A stretch of 64,000 nucleotides of DNA, taken from contig NZ_CANKYH010000003.1 in assembly GCF_947487915.1 (NCBI RefSeq), positions 248,001 through 312,000 of the forward strand. The letters are read 5' to 3'. This DNA comes from an uncultured Serinicoccus sp. (GTDB taxonomy: Bacteria; Actinomycetota; Actinomycetes; Actinomycetales; Dermatophilaceae). The notes below the pieces were generated by a model, which worked only from the letters and a program-made list of their open reading frames with translations, made no database searches and had not been told where the DNA came from. Of this stretch, positions 8,564 to 17,405 are shown piece after piece (position 1 is the first letter of the stretch; each line of letters begins with the position of its first letter). The position numbers and the translations under genes are program-made.

Positions 8564-11173
8564 TCAGTCGGTGAGGCGGGGGCTGCGGTAGGGCAGGGCG
8601 TCGGGACGGCCGCAGCGCCACACGGCATACACCTGGGCGGGGTGTCCGAGCTCTTCCCTGACGTGGGCGTCGACGGCGGCCGCCGCACGGGGCTCGTCCA
8701 GCAGCTCGCTGAGCGGATGGGCGGACCAGCCGGCGCGCTCGCCGGCCAGCCAGCACGCCAGGAGCGACCCGCCGAGGGGGCCGAGCTCGTCCGGCGTGAG
8801 GCCCGGCGCGGCCCACAGGGCGAGCACGGCGCCGCGCGGCCGCAGCTCGCTGGCCCGCGCCACCCACCGGTCGAGGCGGCTGGTCTCCAGCGCGCGACGC
8901 AGGGGCCCGGCCGAGGTGAGCAGCGCGAGGCCGCGGGCCTCCGCCCGGGAGAGCCCGAGCGCCGTCGCGCTCAGGCCGTCCAGGTCGCGGCGCGGGTGGC
9001 GCGGCGACAGCCGCAACCACTGCGCCAGCTCCGGCGCCGCGGGCCCGGTGAGGGTGTGCGCGGTCGCCCGCGGGAGCAGGTCGTCGACGAGATCGTCCGG
9101 CAGCTCCAGGAGGCCGGCGCCCTCCCCGAGCCCGGCCGTGCGGGCGATCTCGGCGATCTGGCACGGGTTCGGCCGCTGCGGGTATGCCGTGCGGACCGTC
9201 GCCCGCGCGTGCAGCTCCGCGACCGACCAGGGCGGCGCCTGCCGGGCGCCCGGGGTCGTGGGTGGCTGGGGGCGCTGCGGGTGCCGCGACCCTGCCTCGA
9301 GGCCGGGGTGGGCACGGAGCCTGACCACCGCGGCCTGGCGGGCGTCAACGTCCACCCCCCAGGTGACGTCCACCTCCAGCCCGAGGTCGGCGGCCACCAC
9401 CTGCAGGCTGAGGGCCAGGGCCCCGAGCGAGAGCAGGAGGTCGCGCCGGCCGGCGTCGGCGACCGGCAGCTCGCGGTCGGCGTGCCACCCGAGCAGCAGC
9501 GTGTCCTCGCCCAGCGCCCGCACGTCCCACGGCTGGGTGTTGTGCGCGCTGGGCGCGCGACCCCAGTCGTGGGCACGGGCGAGCAGCCGCATCGCCGGGC
9601 CGCTCTCCTCGGTCGACGACGGGGCCTGCGCCGTGCCCTGGTCACCACCCGGGGTCCCGCCGACGTGGACCGCGCGGGTGTAGAAGCACGTGCCGTGCAG
9701 CGGACGACCGCCCATGGCGACGAACTGCGCCTGGGACCCCACGTTGTCGTCCTCGACGAAGGTGACCCGCAGCGCGTCATACCCCCCGGCCTGCAGACCC
9801 CGCAGCAGCTCTCGGGACAGGTGGCGCATCAGCCCCTGACCGCGCGCGCCGGGCACGGTGCCCTTGATGATGAGGACGGCCTCGCGGCGGTAGCGCCCGC
9901 GGGTCGCCAGCAGCCGCACGGTGTCGACCGGCCCGAGCCGCCCCCCGGTGGAGCGGACGAAGTCGGTGAGGTCGGGCACCACCAGCACGAAGGCCACCGG
10001 CTCACCGTCGTGCTCCAGCCAGAGCAGCAGGCGCTCGTCGAGCAGGTGCGCGAGACCGTCGGTCGCAGCCGCCAGCTCGTCGGCCTCGATCCGGGTGAAG
10101 TAGCCCAGCTCGGCGAAGGAGGAGTTGAGCATCTGCCGCAGGACCGGCAGCTGCTCCCCCAGCCGGCGCCGGTCGGCGTGCCGCAGCACGACCCCCTGCG
10201 GGAGCGGGCCGCTGCCGAAGAGCTGCGTCGGGTCGAGCGAGCCCAGGTCGGGGCAGATCCAGGTCGAGCCCGTCCAGACCCGCTCGAAGCCGAGCGCCTC
10301 CCAGTCCCGGGCGTAGTGCGGCGGGCTCCACGGCCCGTCGAGGAAGCCCGGCTCGTCCCACCCCGACGTCACCACCCCCCCGACCTGGTTGGGCAGGAGC
10401 GACACGGGGCCCAGCAGGCGCGTGCGCCCGCGCTGCCGGGCCAGGGCCTCGGCATACTCGACCATCGCGCCCAGGGCCGCCTCCCCGGCGAACTCGGTGG
10501 CCCCCATGAGCAGGGTGCGCTCGCCGAGCTTGTGGTCCATCCGGTCGTCGGTATGCAGTGTCGTCCGGCCGTGGAGCTCGCCCTGTCGGTCACGGACGAG
10601 GTAGAGCTCGACCGCCCCGTGCGCGTGGTGCGGCCCGCTCCCGGTCCACCACGAGCGGACGGTGCTGTGCCACACCGGCACCCCGTGGGTCTCGCGCCGC
10701 GTCCCCCACGGCGGCACCCGCAGGAAGTCGCGCAGGTCGGCCCGGGTGAGGACCGGCTCGACCCGCAGACCCGCGCCCCCGTCGGAGCGCCGACGGACCA
10801 CCGGGGGACCGACCTCCTCGCGACCGACCGGCGTGAAGCGCTCGACGTGGGCCATCCGCCCGTCCTCGGCCCGCCACACCCCGTTGCTGTAGCCGTCCGG
10901 GTCCGCCTCGTGCACCTGGACCACGACTCCGGCCGCATCCTGCACCCGCTGGAGCGCGTCCTCGGCGGCGGCGGCGTCGGCATACCAGGCGATGACGCCC
11001 GTGCGCCGCACACCCTCGCGCAGCCACTCGCACCGCACCGGGCCGGCCTCCTCCAGCGCCCGGGTGACCGAGCGCAGCCACGCGCCCGAGGCGCGCCCCT
11101 GCGCCGGCTCGACGGTGAGCATCACCGCGGCCTGGGCCAGCGGTGGCGCCGCCGAGAAGTCACGCGTGCGCAC
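8564..11173 (-). CDS. GNAT-like acetyltransferase fused to an Acg-type nitroreductase
   Basis: An 869-residue protein of two parts. Residues ~1-500 resemble a GNAT-fold N-acyltransferase: the acetyl-CoA loop lies around GARGQGLMRHLSRELL near 425, followed by VTFVEDDNVGSQAQFVAMGG. Residues ~525-869 start with RAPSAHNTQPWDVR, the FMN-binding signature of Acg-like putative nitroreductases, and continue over a full-length domain of ~340 residues. The link is a low-complexity stretch (GGDQGTAQAPSSTEESGP). It is the last gene of a three-gene operon and overlaps the preceding gene by 14 nt. The fusion is unusual. A sequencing frameshift cannot create it, because both parts read in one uninterrupted frame. 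The substrate is unknown. Confidence 0.75.
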   Translation of the reverse strand: MRTRDFSAAPPLAQAAVMLTVEPAQGRASGAWLRSVTRALEEAGPVRCEWLREGVRRTGVIAWYADAAAAEDALQRVQDAAGVVVQVHEADPDGYSNGVWRAEDGRMAHVERFTPVGREEVGPPVVRRRSDGGAGLRVEPVLTRADLRDFLRVPPWGTRRETHGVPVWHSTVRSWWTGSGPHHAHGAVELYLVRDRQGELHGRTTLHTDDRMDHKLGERTLLMGATEFAGEAALGAMVEYAEALARQRGRTRLLGPVSLLPNQVGGVVTSGWDEPGFLDGPWSPPHYARDWEALGFERVWTGSTWICPDLGSLDPTQLFGSGPLPQGVVLRHADRRRLGEQLPVLRQMLNSSFAELGYFTRIEADELAAATDGLAHLLDERLLLWLEHDGEPVAFVLVVPDLTDFVRSTGGRLGPVDTVRLLATRGRYRREAVLIIKGTVPGARGQGLMRHLSRELLRGLQAGGYDALRVTFVEDDNVGSQAQFVAMGGRPLHGTCFYTRAVHVGGTPGGDQGTAQAPSSTEESGPAMRLLARAHDWGRAPSAHNTQPWDVRALGEDTLLLGWHADRELPVADAGRRDLLLSLGALALSLQVVAADLGLEVDVTWGVDVDARQAAVVRLRAHPGLEAGSRHPQRPQPPTTPGARQAPPWSVAELHARATVRTAYPQRPNPCQIAEIARTAGLGEGAGLLELPDDLVDDLLPRATAHTLTGPAAPELAQWLRLSPRHPRRDLDGLSATALGLSRAEARGLALLTSAGPLRRALETSRLDRWVARASELRPRGAVLALWAAPGLTPDELGPLGGSLLACWLAGERAGWSAHPLSELLDEPRAAAAVDAHVREELGHPAQVYAVWRCGRPDALPYRSPRLTD

Positions 11174-11495
11174 GACCAGCCTCCTCCGCGCCCGCCACGG
11201 GCCGCTCGTAGACCCGGATGTAGCCGCCGGTCGCGTGCTGCGTGCCGTCGGTGACCCACTGCATGAGCTCGCGGTGCACCCCGCTGCGGGCGAAGCGCAG
11301 GAGGTCCTCGCGGGTGGTGAAGTAGCCGACGGTGCCGAGCGTGAACGGCGGGTCGAGGTAGACCTGGTGGTGCACGTAGCCCGGCATCCGGCGCATCTGG
11401 TCGACCATCGCCCGCCAGCGCGGGGCCAGGCGCACCCAGGCCAGCGGGGACGTGTAGCGCGTCGCGCCGACGAAGACCGCCCCTGCGCGCTCCAT
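11160..11495 (-). CDS. Small dimeric alpha/beta-barrel (ABM/DUF4188-like) protein
   Basis: A 111-residue protein with the pattern of small monooxygenase-like dimeric barrels: a helix WRAMVDQMRRMPGYVHHQVY, then TLGTVGYFTTREDLLRFARS and a final strand GGYIRVYER. This resembles antibiotic-biosynthesis-monooxygenase folds or DUF4188; I cannot separate the two. Its ATG overlaps the stop of the upstream ligase gene (ATGA at 11495-11492), and its end overlaps the downstream fusion gene by 14 nt, so the three are translationally coupled. Confidence 0.6.
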   Translation of the reverse strand: MERAGAVFVGATRYTSPLAWVRLAPRWRAMVDQMRRMPGYVHHQVYLDPPFTLGTVGYFTTREDLLRFARSGVHRELMQWVTDGTQHATGGYIRVYERPVAGAEEAGRAHA

Positions 11496-13090
11496 CAGCC
11501 CGCGGCGCCCGGGCGGAGGTAGACCCGCTTGAGCCTGTCGGGCATCGCGGCGAACGGCCCGGTGCCGGCGTCGTGCACCCGCACCTCGATGTCGTCGCTG
11601 CGCTCGCTCTCCTCCAGCGACTGCGCGAAGTCGCGGCTGGTCCGGGCGAGGTAGTCGACCACGCCCTCGCGCACGCCGTCGGCGAGCGTCCGCCGCTCCG
11701 CCTGCTCCAGGAGCACGTCCTCGCGCAGCTCGAGGTGGATCGTCGGCTGCTGACGGGTCGCGTCCTGCTCGACGTCCTCCAGGGTCAGCGTGAACGAGCC
11801 GATCTGGGCGGCCCGCCGCGGGTCGGTGTAGAGCCCGTTCTCGACGTCCTGGGGGTAGATGTTGGCGCCCATGAAGGAGATCGTGGCGTCGGCCCGGCCG
11901 AAGAGCAGCAGCAGCGGCAGCTTCATCCCCTGCTTGGCGAAGGCCTCGCGGGCCGGCGCCTGCCACTCCGGCTGGCTGCGCAGCACCGCCGCGAGGTCGT
12001 GCCAGTCCATCAGCCGGGCCTCGTCACCGATGTTGTAGCGCAGCTTGGGCGAGAGCACCGCGGTCGAGGTGAGTGTGCACAGCAGCTCGCCCTCGGGGGT
12101 CGTCTCGAGGTAGGTCTCCAGGGGGTTGTACTGGAAGATCATCGGGGTCCGGGTCTCGCCCGGGCCGAGCACGGCCTCGCGCAGGTCGTGGTCCTTCAGC
12201 AGGGCACGCCGCAGCCACACGGTGAGGTCGGTCTCGCCGCCGATGCCGATGGTGAGGTCGGAGGCGCCGTAGCCGGAGCGGACGGTGAGGAAGCGCTCCT
12301 CGCAGTAGTCGCGCAGCGCCTCGGTCATCCCCTCCCCGCCGACCAGGCCGTGCATCCGCCAGGCCGGCCAGTCCCAGCCCTCCGCGTCCAGCCGGTCGCG
12401 CAGGTCCTTGAGGAAGGGCGGGTAGGCCGAGACCAGGTAGGTGAACCCCGGCCCGAAGTGGCGCATCGTGTCGACGATCTTGTCCAGGTCGGGTCCGGTG
12501 TTCTTGACCATGGCGATCTTGGCCATGGCGATGCCGGTGTTGGTGCCGGTGGCCCACGCCCCCATGGAGTAGGCGTTGATGACGAAGAGCCGCTCCTCGT
12601 CGCGCATCATCAGCGCCGTGAAGCCGGCGACGTTGCGGTGGATGTCGGCGAGCTCCTCGCGCCCGCGCACCCAGTTGAAGGGGGTGCCGGAGCTGCCCGA
12701 GCTCTCGTCCACGAGCGTCCCGCGCAGCTCGAGGCGACCCGAGCGCGTGCGGGAGGTCTCGTCATACCGCTGGACGTAGCCTGCCTTGTCGGTGGGCGGG
12801 TAGTTCTCCAGGTCCCACCAGCGGAAGCGCCAGTCGTGCTCGGCGAGGTGCTGACGGTATGCCGGAACGTGCAGCGAGCCGAGCTGGCAGGTCATCCAGG
12901 CGTGCAGCCGGGCGAAGTCGCCCATCCACGGCTGGTAGTGCGTCGCGGTGAGCCGCCAGGTCGCCGGGTGCACCTTGTAGAGGCTGTAGGTCGTGCTCAG
13001 CGCGCGGGTGCCCGCCCTGAGCGCACCGCGACGCGCGAGCGTCAGCGGCGTGCTCATCCAGACCGACTCCCCCAGGTCTTTCCATCCCAT
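11495..13090 (-). CDS. PaaK-like AMP-forming acyl/aryl ligase
   Basis: A 531-residue member of the adenylate-forming family close to phenylacetate-CoA ligase. The phosphate-binding loop is DESSGSSGTPFNW near residue 110. AYSMGAWATGTN and SGYGASDL lie further on, the latter in the place of the A5 motif, and the C-terminal subdomain contains FGRADATISFMGANIYPQDV, as in PaaK. It should activate a carboxylic acid as an acyl-adenylate and pass it to CoA or an amine. It is the first gene of an operon with the barrel protein and the acetyltransferase-nitroreductase fusion. TAGAGT 6 nt before ATG 13090 supports a leaderless start there. Confidence 0.8.
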   Translation of the reverse strand: MGWKDLGESVWMSTPLTLARRGALRAGTRALSTTYSLYKVHPATWRLTATHYQPWMGDFARLHAWMTCQLGSLHVPAYRQHLAEHDWRFRWWDLENYPPTDKAGYVQRYDETSRTRSGRLELRGTLVDESSGSSGTPFNWVRGREELADIHRNVAGFTALMMRDEERLFVINAYSMGAWATGTNTGIAMAKIAMVKNTGPDLDKIVDTMRHFGPGFTYLVSAYPPFLKDLRDRLDAEGWDWPAWRMHGLVGGEGMTEALRDYCEERFLTVRSGYGASDLTIGIGGETDLTVWLRRALLKDHDLREAVLGPGETRTPMIFQYNPLETYLETTPEGELLCTLTSTAVLSPKLRYNIGDEARLMDWHDLAAVLRSQPEWQAPAREAFAKQGMKLPLLLLFGRADATISFMGANIYPQDVENGLYTDPRRAAQIGSFTLTLEDVEQDATRQQPTIHLELREDVLLEQAERRTLADGVREGVVDYLARTSRDFAQSLEESERSDDIEVRVHDAGTGPFAAMPDRLKRVYLRPGAAG

Positions 13091-13096
13091 GGCCGG

Positions 13097-13102
13097 ACTC
13101 TA
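13097..13102 (-). promoter_or_regulatory. -10 box of the ligase operon (leaderless)
   Basis: TAGAGT on the minus strand, 6 nt before ATG 13090. It shows that the three-gene operon has its own promoter, separate from zwf upstream. Confidence 0.5.
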
Positions 13103-13142
13103 GCGCCTGGGTGGGCGGGGGGCCGGAGTTCGCCACCGGAGC

Positions 13143-13170
13143 GGTCGGGGCTCGGCGGTCGGGGCTCGGC
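13143..13170. repeat. 14-bp tandem duplication after zwf
   Basis: GGTCGGGGCTCGGC occurs twice in tandem (13143-13156, 13157-13170), just past the zwf stop codon on the minus strand. The second copy runs into the hairpin at 13168-13187. Confidence 0.8.
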
Positions 13171-13187
13171 TGGGACTAGACCCAGCC
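13168..13187 (-). terminator. Stem-loop containing the zwf stop codon
   Basis: GGCTGGG (13168-13174) pairs exactly with CCCAGCC (13181-13187). The 6-nt loop contains the TAG stop codon of zwf. There is no T-tract. It could end transcription before the separately promoted ligase operon. Confidence 0.4.
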
Positions 13188-14543
13188 GTCCGGGCCCGGT
13201 GAACCGGCGGCATACTCCTCCAGCGGCACCTCGTCCGCCTGCCAGGCGTCGAGGACCGGCTCGACGATCCGCCACAGCTCCTCGGCCTCGTCACCGCGGA
13301 TGGTCAGCAGCGGGTTGCCGTCGAGGATGGCGCCGAGGATCTCGCCGTAGGGCAGCATCCGGGCCTTGCCGAGCTCGGCGGACAGCTCCTTCTGCTCCAG
13401 CTCGAAGGGGTCGCCCTCGGCGTTCATCGACAGGTCGAGCGAGACGCTGCCCGGCTTGAGCTCGAGGACGAGCCGGTCCGGGGCCGGGGTGTCGGTGAGC
13501 CCGTCGGGCACGTGCGCCGGCGCCCGGAAGGTCACGACCACCTGCTTGGACGCCGTGCCCAGCGCCTTGCCCGAGCGCAGCCGGAACGGCACGCCGGCCC
13601 AGCGGGCGTTGTCGAGCTGCACGGTCAGCTGGGCCAGCGTCTCGGTCTGGCGGGAGGGGTCGACGCCCTCCTCGGCCACGTAGTCCGGGACCGTGCGGTC
13701 GCCGAGCTCACCCGCGACATACCTCGCCCGCCGGGACGCCGCGACCGGGTCGTGACCCCACGGCTGGGTCGCCCTCAGCGCCTGCGCCTTGAGCCCGCGG
13801 ATCTCCTCGGCGTGCATCGTCGCGGGGGCCTCCATGGCGAAGAAGGCGAGGACCTCCAGCAGGTGGCTCTGGATCATGTCCATGAGCGCGCCCGCGTGGT
13901 CGTAGTATCCGGCCCGTCCCTCCAGCGCCAGCGTCTCGTCGTAGCAGATGTCGACCTTCTCGATGTGCTCGGCGGTCCAGATGGGCTGCAGCAGCCGGTT
14001 GGCGAAGCGGATGCCGATGAGGTTGAGGATCGTGTTGACGCCGAGGAAGTGGTCGATCCGGAAGATGTCGCCCTCGGGCACGACCCGCAGCAGCTGGCGG
14101 TTGAGCTCGCGCGCCGTCTCCAGGCTGTCGCCGAAGGGCTTCTCCAGCGCCAGCCGGGTGCCCTCGGGCACCGTCAGCTGCTCCAGCAGCTCGCACACCT
14201 TGATGGTGACCGCCGGCGGCAGGGCGAAGTAGAGCACGACCGGCTCGTCGACGGCGTCCAGCAGGGCCTGCAGCTGGTCGCGCTCCAGGAGGTCCGTCTG
14301 GAGGTAGGTCGCCGCGCTCACCACTGGTTCCGCCACCTCCTCGGGTACCTCGGCCTCCGCGAGGCTGTCGCGGACCCTGGCCTGCCAGTCCTCCTCGCTG
14401 AGCTCGAGCCGGTCCGCGCCGAGGACCCGCACCCTCCGGTCGGTCTCCTCGCGCAGCAGCGTCCCCAGCCCGGGCAGCAGCAGCCGCCGGGTCAGGTCAC
14501 CTGAGGCTCCCAGGATGAGCAGGGTGGTGGTCTGGTCGGCCAT
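13176..14543 (-). CDS. zwf: Glucose-6-phosphate dehydrogenase
   Basis: A 455-residue enzyme that oxidises glucose 6-phosphate to 6-phosphogluconolactone with NAD(P)+, feeding the pentose phosphate pathway. The N-terminal nucleotide-binding motif is LLILGASGDLTRRLLLPGL. The active-site signature RIDHFLGVN is near residues 161-169, and LEKPFGDSLETA precedes it. It is shorter than typical Zwf (~490-510), and no opcA or tal/tkt genes flank it. It may therefore be the second, stand-alone Zwf-type paralogue that many actinobacteria carry. The start ATG has GAAGGA upstream. The product is cytosolic. Confidence 0.88.
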   Translation of the reverse strand: MADQTTTLLILGASGDLTRRLLLPGLGTLLREETDRRVRVLGADRLELSEEDWQARVRDSLAEAEVPEEVAEPVVSAATYLQTDLLERDQLQALLDAVDEPVVLYFALPPAVTIKVCELLEQLTVPEGTRLALEKPFGDSLETARELNRQLLRVVPEGDIFRIDHFLGVNTILNLIGIRFANRLLQPIWTAEHIEKVDICYDETLALEGRAGYYDHAGALMDMIQSHLLEVLAFFAMEAPATMHAEEIRGLKAQALRATQPWGHDPVAASRRARYVAGELGDRTVPDYVAEEGVDPSRQTETLAQLTVQLDNARWAGVPFRLRSGKALGTASKQVVVTFRAPAHVPDGLTDTPAPDRLVLELKPGSVSLDLSMNAEGDPFELEQKELSAELGKARMLPYGEILGAILDGNPLLTIRGDEAEELWRIVEPVLDAWQADEVPLEEYAAGSPGPDGWV

Positions 14544-14600
14544 GCGGACGTCCTTCTTCCCTCGGGTATGACGCGTCCGCGCCAGTGTGGCACCTCGGGG

Positions 14601-15311
14601 TCAGAGCTGCGTGCCGACGAGCGCACCGATGGCATACGTCACGGCCATGGCGGTGAAGCCGCCCAGCACGTTGCGGGCGACGGCGCGGGGCCGCGGTGAG
14701 CGGCCCAGGGTCGCGCTCACCCAGCCGGTGAGCACGAGGGCGAGCAGCACGGAGGACACGGTGACGGGCACCCGCCAGACGAGCGGCGGGGAGAGGATGG
14801 CGAGCAGGGGCAGCAGGGCACCGAGGGTGAAGGCGACCAGCGAGGCCCAGGCGGCGTGCCAGGGGTTGGTGAGCTCGTCGGGGTCGATGCGCAGCTCGGC
14901 CTCGGCGTGCGCCGCGAGCGCGTCCCGCTCGGTGAGCTCGACGGCCACCCGGTGCGCGAGCTCGGGGGACAGGCCCTTGGCGCGGTAGATCTCGGTGAGC
15001 TCGGCCAGCTCCTCCTCGGGCATCTCGGCGAGCTCGCGCCGCTCCAGGTCGAGCAGGGCGCGCTCGCTGTCGCGCTGGGTGCTGACCGAGACGTACTCCC
15101 CCACCGCCATCGACATGGCACCCGCCGCGAGCCCGGCGAGCCCCGCGGTGAGGATGGCCGTGCGGTCGGCCGTCGCCGCGGCGACACCGATGACCAGGCC
15201 GGCGGTGGAGATGATGCCGTCGTTGGCGCCGAGGACCCCGGCGCGCAGCCAGTTCAACGTGCTCGCGGTGGTGCGCGGCTCGGCGTGCTGCTGCGGGGAT
15301 GGTGCGGCCAT
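14601..15311 (-). CDS. VIT1/CCC1 family membrane protein (Fe/Mn transport)
   Basis: A 236-residue protein of the VIT family. The N-terminal signature is LRAGVLGANDGIISTAGLVIG, followed by AGAMSMAVGEYVSVSTQRD. A cytoplasmic Glu-rich stretch (LERRELAEMPEEELAELTE) corresponds to the metal-binding region of VIT1, and the three C-terminal helices follow. Five helices in all. Plant and yeast members move Fe2+ or Mn2+ out of the cytosol; the bacterial role is less certain. GGAGG precedes the ATG. Confidence 0.85.
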   Translation of the reverse strand: MAAPSPQQHAEPRTTASTLNWLRAGVLGANDGIISTAGLVIGVAAATADRTAILTAGLAGLAAGAMSMAVGEYVSVSTQRDSERALLDLERRELAEMPEEELAELTEIYRAKGLSPELAHRVAVELTERDALAAHAEAELRIDPDELTNPWHAAWASLVAFTLGALLPLLAILSPPLVWRVPVTVSSVLLALVLTGWVSATLGRSPRPRAVARNVLGGFTAMAVTYAIGALVGTQL

Positions 15312-15394
15312 GCCTCCAGCGTCCTCCGCGACGGCAGGACCTGCCAGGACGGTGAGGCTTCGCTACCCCGGTGGGCGGCAGGAGGGTGTGGCGT

Positions 15395-16651
15395 TCAGCG
15401 GGTCAGGTCGGCCTCGCGCCGGCCCCGGCCGGCCCGCGGTCCGACGTGGCGCCGGTGCACGAGCAGCGAGACGCCGAGCACGACGAGGCCGGCCACGGAG
15501 AGGGCGGCCCCGACGAGGGCGGGCGCGCGGTAGCCGTAGCCCGCGGCGATGACCAGCCCGCCGACCCAGGCCCCCAGCGCGTTGGCCACGTTGAGGGAGG
15601 CGTGGTTCATGGCCGCGCCGAGGGTCTTGGCCGGGCCGGCGACCTGCATGAGCCGCAGCTGCAGCCCGATCACCCAGGCCGAGCTGAAGAGGCCGATGGC
15701 GGCGACCGTGAGCATGGCCGGGACGAGTGAGCCGGAGCTCCAGAAGAAGACGAGCAGGGCCGCCGCCGAACCGGCGCCGGTGAGGACCAGGGTGCGCAGC
15801 ACCGACCAGTCCCCCAGCCGACCGCCGAGCCACGTCCCCACGATCGACACCACGCCGTACACGAGCAGGAAGACGGGCACCCAGCTCTCGGCGAGACCGG
15901 TGACGTCGGTGAGCGTCGGGGCGATGTAGGAGTAGGTGGCGAACATGCCGCCGAAGCCGACGGCCCCGATCGCGAGGGTGAGCCAGAACTGGGTGCTCGT
16001 GAAGGCCCGCAGCTCGGCCCGGCGCGAGCGGGTCCGGTCGCTCGGCGTGCGCGGCACCCACAGGCGCACGAGCACCGCGGCCAGCAGCCCGATGACGGCG
16101 ACCGCCCAGTAGCTCACCCGCCAGCCGAAGATCTGCCCGGCCCAGGTGCCGAGGGGCACCCCGGCCAGCAGGGCGATCGGGATGCCCAGCATGACCGTGC
16201 CGACCGCGCGGCCGCCGCGCCCCGGGGGTGCGAGGGAGATGGCGACGAGCGAGGCCAGGCCGAAGAAGCCGGCGTGCGGCAGCCCGGCCACGAAGCGGGC
16301 GGCCACGAGCGTGCCGAGCGTGGGCGCGAGCGCCGCGGCGGCGTTGGCCACCGCGAAGAGCAGCATGAGGCCGACGAGGACGGCGCGACGCGGCAGCCGG
16401 GCGGCCCCCACCGCGGCGACCGGGGCACCCACGACCACACCGAGCGCGTAGGCGGAGATGGCATACCCGGCGGTCGGGATGGAGACGTCGAGCCCGGTCG
16501 CGATCTGCGGCAGCACCCCCATGGTGACGAACTCGGCGACCCCGATGCCGACGCCGCCCAGGATGAGGGCCGCGAAGGCGAGGGTGTGCGGCTGGCCGCC
16601 CGCGGGGGGACGCTCGGTGGCGGGCTGGGCGGTGGCGGACAGGGTCGACAA
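15395..16651 (-). CDS. MFS transporter (AraJ/drug:proton antiporter-like)
   Basis: A 418-residue, 12-helix major facilitator. Helix 1 is ILGGVGIGVAEFVTMGVLPQIA, as in the AraJ/Cml/sugar-efflux branch (DHA12-like). Helix 2 has YAISAYALGVVVGAP, and the loop 2-3 basic motif is LPRRAVLVGLML. The start appears to be TTG at 16651 with GAGG 10 nt upstream; no in-frame ATG occurs before helix 1. It probably exports a small molecule. No regulator is adjacent. Confidence 0.85.
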   Translation of the reverse strand: MSTLSATAQPATERPPAGGQPHTLAFAALILGGVGIGVAEFVTMGVLPQIATGLDVSIPTAGYAISAYALGVVVGAPVAAVGAARLPRRAVLVGLMLLFAVANAAAALAPTLGTLVAARFVAGLPHAGFFGLASLVAISLAPPGRGGRAVGTVMLGIPIALLAGVPLGTWAGQIFGWRVSYWAVAVIGLLAAVLVRLWVPRTPSDRTRSRRAELRAFTSTQFWLTLAIGAVGFGGMFATYSYIAPTLTDVTGLAESWVPVFLLVYGVVSIVGTWLGGRLGDWSVLRTLVLTGAGSAAALLVFFWSSGSLVPAMLTVAAIGLFSSAWVIGLQLRLMQVAGPAKTLGAAMNHASLNVANALGAWVGGLVIAAGYGYRAPALVGAALSVAGLVVLGVSLLVHRRHVGPRAGRGRREADLTR

Positions 16652-16762
16652 AAGGAGGCCTCGGGTCTGAGGGGCACGACGGTGGGGGATGTCCGCACCT
16701 GCGGCACGGACCTCACCAGCCTAACCCCGCCGTCCCCCACCCCCATTCCCCTTCACTCCTGC

Positions 16763-16788
16763 CTGCACCGGGCGCGCGCCCGGTGCAG
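16763..16788 (-). terminator. 26-bp perfect palindrome downstream of the sortase gene
   Basis: CTGCACCGGGCGC and its exact complement GCGCCCGGTGCAG meet head to head, 17 nt past the sortase stop codon on the minus strand. In RNA this forms a very stable hairpin, so it is the likely terminator of the sortase operon, although no T-tract follows. Confidence 0.6.
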
Positions 16789-16804
16789 AAGGATGGGGGC
16801 GCGG

Positions 16805-17386
16805 TCAACCGTCGACGGCCTCGGCGATCGCGACGAAGTTGGCCTTCTGCCCTCCGTCGCTGCGGGCGCCCAGAGAGGGGTCGCAGGTGATGAGGGCGAT
16901 CCGCGCCACCTCGTCCTGGTCGCCCCAGACCGCCTCGCTGCGCTGCAGGCCCTCCTTGGAGATCTGCTGGGTCGAGGTGATGACGAAGTCGCGGGTCCCG
17001 CCATGCCCGTACCCGACCGTGACGACGTCGCCGTCGCTCACCTCGGCCAGGTCGTAGAACACGTCCGGCTCGTCGTAGTAGGTGACGTGCGCGGCGATGA
17101 CCGCCGTCCCCCTCTGGCCGGGGACGACGCGGTCGGACCCGACGTACCAGATCGCCTCGCCCTGGTCGGGGTTGATCGTCCCCTGCGGCGTGAGGCCCTC
17201 GGGCGCGATCGGCTCCTCCTCCAGCCCCGCCGCCGGCGCCGTGACCCACTCCGGCGCCGCGTCGCCCTCGGCGTGGACGGGCCGCCCGTCGGTGCCCTGG
17301 ATCACCCCCACCGCCTGGACGGCGAGCGCGCTGACCCCGAGCGCGCCCACCAGCAGCCCGGTGGGCAGCAGCAGGCGGGCGTTCAC
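16805..17386 (-). CDS. Class E/F-like sortase
   Basis: A 193-residue transpeptidase with an N-terminal membrane anchor (LLLPTGLLVGALGVSALAVQ) and a sortase domain. The catalytic His is in VIAAHVTYYDEPDVF (about residue 96). The catalytic Cys is in ALITCDPS (about 165). The Arg is in GARSDGGQKANFVAIAE. It acts on the outer face of the membrane, joining proteins with a C-terminal sorting signal to the cell wall. GTG 17386 is chosen because it gives the membrane anchor and lies 20 nt after the upstream gene. That gene encodes its likely substrate. Confidence 0.82.
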   Translation of the reverse strand: MNARLLLPTGLLVGALGVSALAVQAVGVIQGTDGRPVHAEGDAAPEWVTAPAAGLEEEPIAPEGLTPQGTINPDQGEAIWYVGSDRVVPGQRGTAVIAAHVTYYDEPDVFYDLAEVSDGDVVTVGYGHGGTRDFVITSTQQISKEGLQRSEAVWGDQDEVARIALITCDPSLGARSDGGQKANFVAIAEAVDG

Positions 17387-17405
17387 GGTCGGGCTCCGGG
17401 AGGAC

